Shown one piece after another: positions 1-5,248 of a stretch of DNA of 13,258 nucleotides. Location of the stretch: positions 1-13,258 of the forward strand of contig JADFTG010000007.1 of assembly GCA_022560365.1 (NCBI GenBank), in the 5' to 3' direction. How positions within the stretch are numbered: position 1 is the stretch's first letter; each line of letters begins with the position of its first letter. The stretch is from Chloroflexota bacterium (GTDB lineage: Bacteria; Chloroflexota; Dehalococcoidia; SM23-28-2; RBG-16-64-32). Under the pieces are notes generated by a model. The model ran no database searches, was not told the DNA's origin, and worked only from the letters and a program-made list of their open reading frames with translations. Both the position numbers and the translations under genes were made by a program.

Positions 1-103
1 CCAGTCCCCTTAAAGGTTGACGCCAAGCAGAGTCACCGAATTCAGGTTTAACCCCCACCGCAACTGCAATTCCTTTGGAAATCCGTGTTAAAAGATTCGA
101 GAC

Positions 104-138
104 CCCGTTCGCCCTTCGACAGGCCCAGGGCGAACGGG
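104..138. repeat. Perfect 12-bp inverted repeat, dispersed palindrome type
   Basis: The arms at 104-115 (CCCGTTCGCCCT) and 127-138 (AGGGCGAACGGG) are perfect reverse complements around an 11-nt loop (TCGACAGGCCC). The element closely resembles the CCCTTCGACAGGCTCAGGGCGAACGG family of dispersed palindromes that I remember from many GC-rich bacterial genomes. It lies between unrecognised sequence (1-103) and the 3' end of a gene remnant, a usual intergenic position for such elements. The hairpin could stop transcription from either side, but no clear T-tract follows on either strand, so an intrinsic terminator is not established. The rest of 1-207 shows nothing else that I can identify. Confidence 0.8.
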
Positions 139-207
139 CTTTGACCTTCGTGGCGAGCTTGTAGAACCAGGAACGGCTGCTTCTCACACACCCTCTGGGG
201 ATACCTG

Positions 208-360
208 TCAGTTCGCGGGCTTGAGGTGTTGCCGGACGGCTTCGACGAGCCCCTCGCCGCGGAGGCCGGTGGCGACGAGTTTGTCGTCGGGGCCGATGAG
301 GAAGGTGGCGGGGATGGCGGACACCCGGAATGCGGCGGCGGCGCGGTGGGCGCCGGCCAT
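208..360 (-). pseudogene. C-terminal remnant of a TlpA/thioredoxin-like protein
   Basis: The minus strand reads about 50 codons to a TGA at 208-210. The peptide includes FRVSAIPATFLIGPDDKLVA and then GLRGEGLVEAVRQHL. This matches the C-terminal part of AhpC/TSA-Redoxin family (TlpA, ResA-like) proteins: the cis-Pro strand (IPATFLI), the hairpin with GPD and the final helix. The N-terminal half with the CxxC active site is absent. Upstream of 360 the sequence changes abruptly to a plus-strand SPASM fragment, so this is a truncated piece and not a small gene. The ATG at 358-360 is probably a coincidence of the junction. Without its active site it cannot act as an oxidoreductase. The intact parent would have been an extracytoplasmic thiol-disulfide exchange protein. 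Identification rests on motif reading only. Confidence 0.6.
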
Positions 361-740
361 ATGTGGTGATGCAGGTCATCCAACTATGGGAAAAGGAGTT
401 CGGGGTGGGTGCCCAGCCGGTCATCCCCGCGGACTTCAAGGCTCGCTTCGATGGTCTGCCCATCGACGAGTGGGACACCTTCTGGGCGCACGGCTGGGCC
501 GGCACGATGGATGACTCGACTTTCTACTCCGCGCGTCCGCACGGGCCGATCTACTACCCGTGCAATTGGCTGTGGAAGTCGATGGCGGTGTACTGGGACG
601 GTCGGGTGCCGTCCTGCTGCGCCGACTTCGCGGAAGACCAGATGATGGGGGATCTGCGCGAGCAGTCGATCCTGGAGATCTGGAACAGCGCGCCTTACCG
701 GGCCATCCGGCGTGCGCATGTGGCCGGCGAGCGCTTCCCG
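361..740 (+). pseudogene. Internal fragment of a radical SAM/SPASM protein
   Basis: An open frame runs from about 361 to a TGA at 792-794. Its recognisable part ends near 740. The peptide contains YYPCNWLWKSMAVYWDGRVP, then SCCADF, GDLREQSILEIWNSAPY and RAIRRAHVAGE. This is the typical SPASM region of radical SAM enzymes: an auxiliary Fe-S cluster cysteine cluster followed by the 'gdlreqsl.eiWns..y..lR..h..G' block. The radical SAM core with its CxxxCxxC motif is missing at the 5' side, and the last SPASM cysteines expected after the RAHVAGE block are missing at the 3' side. The final residues of the frame (after about 740) are the antisense of rfbD. Both ends are therefore broken and no function is expected. 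The intact enzyme could have been a peptide- or sugar-modifying radical SAM protein, but the substrate cannot be told. Confidence 0.65.
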
Positions 741-1535
741 CCAGGGACGAAGCGTGATGCCCAGCTCCGCCGCGCGGTGGTTGGCAAGCGTTGAGTCCGC
801 GGGCTTGCGGTACGGCAGGCCGAAGTCTGCCTGCTGCACTGCTTCGACCGGCACGTCGATGCCGGCGCGGCGCAGCACCTCCTCTGCCCACTCCTTGCGC
901 GAGCAGCCGCCCTTGCCGGCGAGGTGGTACAGGCCGAAGCGCCCCGAGGAGACCAGCTTCGCGAGCGCGGCGGCGAGGTCGACCGTCCACGTCGGCGAGG
1001 CGATCTCATCGGTAACGCCGCGCAGGGCGCCGTCCGCTTGAGCGCGCTCGATGATCTTCTCTGGAAAGCTGGCGCGGCCGGGCCCGTAGAGCCAGGAGGT
1101 ACGAACGATGTAGAAGTCGCCGCCTGCCTCCCGTACAGCCTCCTCGCCCGCGAGCTTGCTGCGCCCGTACTCGTTGATCGCGTGCGTGGCGTCGTCTTCG
1201 TCGTAGGGCGCACCCTTCTCGCCGTCGAACACTTCGTTCGAGCTGACGTAGGCGATGGGGACGCCGGCGGCCGCGCAGGCCCGGGCGACGTTGCCGGCGC
1301 CCTCGCCGTTGACGGTGAGAGCCGTTGCCGGGTCGCGCTCGGCAACAGCGGTGTCGGTCGAGGCCGCGGCGTGGATAACGATCTGCGGGCGGAAGAGCTC
1401 GATCGCCTCACTTACCGCGCCGGCCGACGTGACATCGAGCTCGCCGTGGCCGGGCGCGCGGACTTCGTGCCTGGAGAGCGCGTGCTGGAGAGCGACTCCC
1501 AACTGCCCCTTGCCACCGGTTACGAGAATGCGCAT
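384..1535 (-). CDS. rfbD: dTDP-4-dehydrorhamnose reductase, C-terminus replaced
   Basis: RfbD/RmlD reduces dTDP-4-dehydro-L-rhamnose to dTDP-L-rhamnose with NAD(P)H, the last step of dTDP-rhamnose synthesis in the cytoplasm. Residues 1-270 fit the extended SDR family: GGKGQLG (7-13) for cofactor binding, SSNEVFDG (98-105), catalytic YGRSK (Y123, K127), RTSWLYGPG (145-153), ASPTWTVDLA (179-188) and the C-terminal block ANHRAAELGITLRPWREALA (251-270). The family normally ends about 10-15 residues later. Here the frame passes into the antisense of the SPASM fragment and continues to a TAG at 384, adding about 110 unrelated residues. The ATG at 1535 is chosen because it directly precedes the Rossmann motif RILVTGG; an upstream in-frame extension to 1829 is antisense of rfbC and is rejected. 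It is the last gene of the operon, 29 bp after rfbC. The enzyme core looks intact, so activity is plausible. Confidence 0.85.
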   Translation of the reverse strand: MRILVTGGKGQLGVALQHALSRHEVRAPGHGELDVTSAGAVSEAIELFRPQIVIHAAASTDTAVAERDPATALTVNGEGAGNVARACAAAGVPIAYVSSNEVFDGEKGAPYDEDDATHAINEYGRSKLAGEEAVREAGGDFYIVRTSWLYGPGRASFPEKIIERAQADGALRGVTDEIASPTWTVDLAAALAKLVSSGRFGLYHLAGKGGCSRKEWAEEVLRRAGIDVPVEAVQQADFGLPYRKPADSTLANHRAAELGITLRPWREALAGHMRTPDGPVRRAVPDLQDRLLAQIPHHLVFREVGAAGRHPTVPVHRHRLPQPIARVVDRPVRTRGVESRVIHRAGPAVRPEGVPLVDGQTIEASLEVRGDDRLGTHPELLFP

Positions 1536-1564
1536 GTCGTCTACAGACGGTACAGGGCGCGCCG

Positions 1565-2014
1565 CTACTTGACTACGCCCTGTTCGAGCTCTTCGAGCGT
1601 GTACTCGACCTGCTCGTCTTTGAGGCCAGGGTCGTACGGGGGATCTGGATAGTTGATGAGCCATGCTTCCTCGTCGCCGGTGTTCTCGAGGCCCGTGGCG
1701 ACGTCCTTGGGGATGAAGAGCCGCCTGGGATCGCTGGCATCGAGGGCGTGCTCCTCGCGCACCCATTTCGTCGCGCCATCGCCCTGCGTCTGGCGGTAGA
1801 GGGTGATCCGCATCGTTCCCTTCACGCACATGTAGCGAGCGGCGCGGACGCGGTGCAGATGGTAGCCCTTGAAGGCGCCGGGGCTGGCGGCCGTCAGGTA
1901 GACCTCGGTCTTGTCGCCGGCTTTGAACAGCTCGATCAAGAAGCCGTTCTCGTTGCCGCCGTGGTCGTACGTCAGGACCTTCTTGGCGGGCTCTTCGCTG
2001 ATGCTATCGATCAT
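1565..2014 (-). CDS. rfbC: Short RmlC-like cupin, probable dTDP-sugar 3,5-epimerase
   Basis: This 149-residue protein is a single cupin of the RmlC/WxcM-like superfamily. Visible signs are GAFKGYHLHRVRAARYMCVKG (a little before residue 70), which carries the HxH of the sugar-binding pocket, the strand block GTMRITLYRQ, RRLFIPKDVATGLEN and INYPDPPYDP. Canonical RmlC is about 180 residues with a HxQ-type first motif and a C-terminal WND segment with the catalytic Asp; this one is shorter and lacks that tail. It is the only candidate for the 3,5-epimerase (RfbC step) in an otherwise complete rfbA-B-D set, and it sits between rfbB (3-bp gap) and rfbD (29-bp gap). I therefore infer that it epimerises dTDP-4-dehydro-6-deoxyglucose at C3 and C5. 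An isomerase or single epimerase of the FdtA/WxcM type is the alternative. No clear Shine-Dalgarno sequence precedes the ATG; translation is probably coupled to rfbB. Confidence 0.75.
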   Translation of the reverse strand: MIDSISEEPAKKVLTYDHGGNENGFLIELFKAGDKTEVYLTAASPGAFKGYHLHRVRAARYMCVKGTMRITLYRQTQGDGATKWVREEHALDASDPRRLFIPKDVATGLENTGDEEAWLINYPDPPYDPGLKDEQVEYTLEELEQGVVK

Positions 2015-2017
2015 CGG

Positions 2018-3055
2018 TCAGTCGGAGCGGTCCGGCTTCGCCTCGGCCAGGCGCTTGCCGTACTGCTTGTCGTAGTACTCCTGGAAGCTCTCGTCGCGCA
2101 CCTTCTCCCACCACCAGCGGTTCTGAAGGTACCACTCGACCGCCTTCTGGATGCCCGCCGTCGCGTCGTGGCGGGGGGCCCAACCGAGCCCGCGCAGCTT
2201 ATCCGAGTTCATGGCGTATCGGCGGTCGTGGCCGGCACGGTCCTCGACGTGGGTGATCAGCGACCGGGGCTTCTCGGTCAGATCGAGGATAAGGTGCGCG
2301 ACATCGATGTTGTAGCGGTGGTTGCCAGCGCCGACGTTGTAGGCCTCGCCCGGCTGGCCTTCGTGGAGGATCAGGTCGAGCGCCTCGCAGTTGTCCTCGA
2401 CGAAGAGCCAGTCGCGCTGCTGCCGGCCGTCGCCGTAGACCGGCAGCGGCTGGTCCTGCAGCGCGTTCGTCGTGAACAGCGGGACGAGCTTCTCGACGTG
2501 CTGCCGCGGGCCGACGTTGTTCGCTGGCCGCGCGATGACGACGGGCAGGCCGTACGTCTCGATGTAGGCGCGGCATTGCATCTCGGCGCCGGCTTTGCTC
2601 GCCGCGTACGGGCTGCGCGGGTTCAGGGCGTCCGTCTCGCGCGATGTCTGGCCCTCAGGCACGTCACCGTACACTTCATCGGTAGACAAGTGCAGAAATC
2701 GCTCTACGCGCGCCTGACGCGCCGCCTCAAGCAGCACATAGGTGCCGTAGACGTCCGTCTGAATGAAAGCGCCCGGCTCCATGAGCGAGCGGTCGACGTG
2801 TGTCTCGGCGGCGAAGTTGACGACGCAGTCCGCCTCTTCCATCAGTTCGCCCACGAGCGCCGCGTCCGTGATATCGCCCTGGACGAAGCGATATCGGGGA
2901 TCGCCGGCGATATCGCGCAGGTTGTCCTGGTTGCCGGCGTAGGTCAGCCTGTCGAGGTTGATGACGTTGGCGTCCTCCCGCTGGCGCAGCAGGCGGAGGA
3001 TGAAGTTGCTGCCGATGAAGCCGCAGCCGCCCGTGATCAGGTAGGTGCTAGCCAT
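2018..3055 (-). CDS. rfbB: dTDP-glucose 4,6-dehydratase
   Basis: RfbB/RmlB converts dTDP-D-glucose to dTDP-4-dehydro-6-deoxy-D-glucose, the second step toward dTDP-L-rhamnose. The 345-residue protein is full length for this extended SDR family. Motifs in order are GGCGFIG (9-15) for NAD binding, NFAAETHVDRS (80-90), STDEVYGD (124-131) with the T125-D126-E127 catalytic triad, SPYAASK (148-154) with Y150 and K154, NNVGPRQHVEKLVP (179-192) and VYGDGRQQRDWLFVED (206-221). The ATG at 3055 is chosen because it directly precedes the Rossmann strand (STYLITGG) and a GAG lies about 7 nt upstream; an in-frame ATG at 3085 would add ten residues. With the chosen start it overlaps the end of rfbA by 8 bp, a usual sign of translational coupling. 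The NNVGPRQ block departs slightly from the more common NNYGPYQ form. Confidence 0.95.
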   Translation of the reverse strand: MASTYLITGGCGFIGSNFILRLLRQREDANVINLDRLTYAGNQDNLRDIAGDPRYRFVQGDITDAALVGELMEEADCVVNFAAETHVDRSLMEPGAFIQTDVYGTYVLLEAARQARVERFLHLSTDEVYGDVPEGQTSRETDALNPRSPYAASKAGAEMQCRAYIETYGLPVVIARPANNVGPRQHVEKLVPLFTTNALQDQPLPVYGDGRQQRDWLFVEDNCEALDLILHEGQPGEAYNVGAGNHRYNIDVAHLILDLTEKPRSLITHVEDRAGHDRRYAMNSDKLRGLGWAPRHDATAGIQKAVEWYLQNRWWWEKVRDESFQEYYDKQYGKRLAEAKPDRSD

Positions 3056-4187
3056 CGGGCATCTCGATGCGGCTGTGGTCGCCAAGGGTAAGGCTGTAGC
3101 CGCCGCCGGCGCCGTGGCTGCCGCGGAGCTCGACGTTGCGGCCGATCATGCTCTTCACTACGGGCCAGTGTATCTCCTCGATGCGACTGTCCTCCATCAC
3201 GACGCTGTCCTCGATCCGGCAACCCTTGATGAGGCAGCGAGCGTCGATCGACGTGTTGGGGCCGATGTAGGAGTCGATGACCTCCGTCTTCGCACCGATG
3301 ATCAGCGGGCCGCGGAGGACGCTGTTCTCGACCCGTGCTCCGGCCTCGATCACAACCGGATCGTAAACGCGCGTCTTCTCGTCGACTTCGCCCGCGTGAC
3401 GGGCCTCGATCGTCGACAGGACCATGCGGTTGGCGTTCAGTATGTCGTCCATCTTCCCGGTATCGATCCAGTAGCTCTCCAAGACCTCTGCGCGCACGCC
3501 CGCGCCGCGGTCGATCAGCCCCTGGATCGCATCCGTGATTTCGAGTTCGCCGCGTGCGGACGGTTGGAGGTTGGCGATGACGTCGTGGACAGACGGGCCG
3601 AAGATGTAAACGCCGATCACGGCGAGGTTAGACGCGGGCTCTCGCGGCTTCTCGACGATGCGTGTGACCACCCCGTCGGTCAGCTCGGCGATGCCGAAAG
3701 CCTGCGGGTTGTCCACCGGATGCAGCAGGATCTGCGCCGAGCATCCGTTCGAGAGGTACTTCTCCACGTACGGCTTGATGCCGCCGAGCACGAAGTTGTC
3801 GCCGAGGTAGAGGACGAACGGTGAGTCGCCCAGGAAATCGTGCGCCGTCGCCACGGCGTGGGCGATGCCCAGCGGTGCGTCCTGCTGGATGTACGTGACG
3901 TTGGCGCCGAACTGCGAGCCGTCGCCGACGGCCGCGCGCACCTGCTCGGCCGTGTCGCCGATGATGACACCGATGTCAGTGATGCCGCACTCGACGAGCT
4001 GCTCGATCGTATAGAAGAGCACGGGCTTGTTGGCGATCGGCACGAGCTGCTTGGCGTTGGTGTAGGTGAACGGACGAAGGCGGCTACCCTTTCCGCCGCT
4101 GAGCACGAGACCCTTGAGCCCACCGTTCTTGCCGCCGGAGGTGGGCGATGCTGGTTTCTCGCTCTTCTTCGTCGCCGTCGTCGCCAT
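3048..4187 (-). CDS. rfbA: Glucose-1-phosphate thymidylyltransferase, long form
   Basis: This enzyme joins glucose-1-phosphate and dTTP to give dTDP-glucose and pyrophosphate, the entry step to dTDP-rhamnose. The 379-residue protein has a nucleotidyltransferase domain followed by a left-handed beta-helix, the layout of the long RmlA type (StrD-like) and unlike the roughly 290-residue E. coli form. Key segments are LSGGKGSRLRP (29-39), AKQLVPIANKP (45-55), YLGDN (127-131) with the metal-binding Asp, VEKP (178-181), GELEITD (213-219) and WIDTG (240-244). Hexapeptide-like repeats fill about 275-355, and the end LTLGDHSRIEM is typical of the family. The first 22 residues are a Lys/Ser/Gly-rich extension with no family match; no better start is present in frame. 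It starts 3 bp after the GT2 stop and overlaps rfbB. Confidence 0.93.
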   Translation of the reverse strand: MATTATKKSEKPASPTSGGKNGGLKGLVLSGGKGSRLRPFTYTNAKQLVPIANKPVLFYTIEQLVECGITDIGVIIGDTAEQVRAAVGDGSQFGANVTYIQQDAPLGIAHAVATAHDFLGDSPFVLYLGDNFVLGGIKPYVEKYLSNGCSAQILLHPVDNPQAFGIAELTDGVVTRIVEKPREPASNLAVIGVYIFGPSVHDVIANLQPSARGELEITDAIQGLIDRGAGVRAEVLESYWIDTGKMDDILNANRMVLSTIEARHAGEVDEKTRVYDPVVIEAGARVENSVLRGPLIIGAKTEVIDSYIGPNTSIDARCLIKGCRIEDSVVMEDSRIEEIHWPVVKSMIGRNVELRGSHGAGGGYSLTLGDHSRIEMPDG

Positions 4188-4190
4188 CTC

Positions 4191-5096
4191 TCAGGTTAAC
4201 GGCCGCTCCTTCGGCTGGTTGCGCGTGTGCCAGATGAGAGCCCGCAGCGCCGGCACGGCCCGCGCCAGACGCGTCGGGTTGCGGAGGAAGTAGAGCGGTG
4301 CGTAGACGAACACGTGCATCAGGAACGCTGTGGCCGTCTGAAGCGGCGTCCCGCGCTTGCGTACGAAGAGCAGTGCGTTGCGCCGGTAAAGGTAGTCGAA
4401 CTGAGCGTCCGGCGACTGTGAGCGTGATGCCTTGTGCCAGATGTGAGATTGCGGCACGTAGTAGCAGTGCAGACCACGCTCGGCGGCGCGGACGCACCAG
4501 TCCGTCTCCTCCCAGTAGGCGAAGTACTGCTCATCGAGAAGGCCCACGGCGGCGAGGGCTTCGGCCGGGATCAGCATGCAGACGCCGTCGGCGTATCCGC
4601 GACGCTCCAGACGCTCGAACTGGCCATGGTCGTCCTGGCCCCGCCCGATTTGAGTCGCCACACCGCGCCAGATGCTGACTTCGCCGCCCGTCGAGTAGAT
4701 CATGCGCGGCCGGTCGTAAAAGTGGGTGCGCGGACAGACGGCGGCGAGGCTGGAGATGTTGCCGGCGGCGTCCACCAGCGCCTGGAGGAACTCCGGCGCG
4801 ACGACGGTGTCGTTGTTCAGGAGGAGGACGTAGTCGGCGCCGGCTTCGAGAGCGTGCCGGATGCCGACGTTGGCGCCGGCGGCAAACCCGCGGTTCTCCG
4901 GCAGGCGCAGGACCTCGATGAAGGCGCTAAACTCGTGCGCCAGCATCGTCGCTTCGTCGCCGTCGGACCCGTTGTCGACGACGATGACGCGCATGGCGGG
5001 ATAACGGACCGCCTGCAAACTGTGCAGGCACTCGCGAGTATCGGCCAAGCCGTTCCAGTTGAGGATTACGATGGAGACGCTGGGTACGTTGCCCAT
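4191..5096 (-). CDS. GT2 family glycosyltransferase, rhamnosyltransferase-like
   Basis: The 301-residue protein is a GT-A fold family 2 glycosyltransferase of the WbbL/rhamnosyltransferase-like group. It shows VSIVILNWNG (7-16) at the start of the nucleotide-binding strand, VVDNGSDGD (39-47), NRGFAAGANVGIRHALEAGA (68-87), LLLNNDTVV (91-99) as the metal-binding DxD-like motif, and YWEETDWCVRAAERG (194-208) with the likely catalytic acid region. A hydrophobic stretch at 255-270 may contact the membrane. It is first in the operon with rfbA-B-C-D, which suggests dTDP-L-rhamnose as donor and a lipid-linked glycan as acceptor (inference). The ATG at 5096 directly precedes the conserved first strand. 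In-frame sequence upstream to 5198 would add 34 residues that look non-conserved. A -10-like box ends 9 nt before this ATG, which fits a leaderless start. Confidence 0.85.
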   Translation of the reverse strand: MGNVPSVSIVILNWNGLADTRECLHSLQAVRYPAMRVIVVDNGSDGDEATMLAHEFSAFIEVLRLPENRGFAAGANVGIRHALEAGADYVLLLNNDTVVAPEFLQALVDAAGNISSLAAVCPRTHFYDRPRMIYSTGGEVSIWRGVATQIGRGQDDHGQFERLERRGYADGVCMLIPAEALAAVGLLDEQYFAYWEETDWCVRAAERGLHCYYVPQSHIWHKASRSQSPDAQFDYLYRRNALLFVRKRGTPLQTATAFLMHVFVYAPLYFLRNPTRLARAVPALRALIWHTRNQPKERPLT

Positions 5097-5105
5097 GCCT
5101 GACAA

Positions 5106-5114
5106 AGAATACCA
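5106..5114 (-). promoter_or_regulatory. Candidate extended -10 promoter of the rhamnose operon
   Basis: On the minus strand TGG directly precedes TATTCT (complement of 5106-5111), giving an extended -10 element. TATTCT matches four of six consensus bases. Only 9 nt separate it from the ATG at 5096, so transcription would start about at 5099-5100 and give an mRNA with nearly no leader. No -35 element close to TTGACA is visible at the usual spacing. Confidence 0.4.
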
Positions 5115-5234
5115 CCACCGTCTCCTTAGAGCCGCCCGGGATCGCGCGAACTCGGTTGCGGCAGGGACGACCTTAACAGCGGCTGAACGCCCGAGCACGG
5201 TGTCGGGAACATCGCGCCTGCGGTCAAGTGAGAA

Positions 5235-5240
5235 TATAAT
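5235..5240 (+). promoter_or_regulatory. Consensus -10 box for the methyltransferase-GT gene
   Basis: A perfect TATAAT lies in an AT-rich island within GC-rich sequence. Eight bases separate it from the ATG at 5249, so the start of transcription would fall at about 5247, giving a leaderless or two-base-leader mRNA. No Shine-Dalgarno sequence is found before this ATG, and the -35 region (about 5212-5217, TCGCGC) is poor. Confidence 0.55.
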
Positions 5241-5248
5241 TCCCCAGC

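Noticed and set aside
1536..1829. Upstream extension of rfbD to 1829
   Set aside because: The added residues are the rfbC gene read in another frame; the Rossmann strand begins at ATG 1535.
1748..3091. Long plus-strand open frame (447 codons) opposite rfbB and rfbC
   Set aside because: Its peptide is low-complexity (Val/Ala/Asp/Arg-rich) without a family pattern, and it is antisense to clearly conserved genes; GC-rich DNA gives such frames by chance.
5113..5127. AAGGAG (5122-5127, minus) followed by GTG codons at 5118 and 5115
   Set aside because: It looks like a good ribosome site, but the GTG codons are out of frame with the glycosyltransferase, the short frame they open has no domain, and the site would lie upstream of the proposed transcription start. 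The in-frame TTG at 5105 is 16 nt away, too far.
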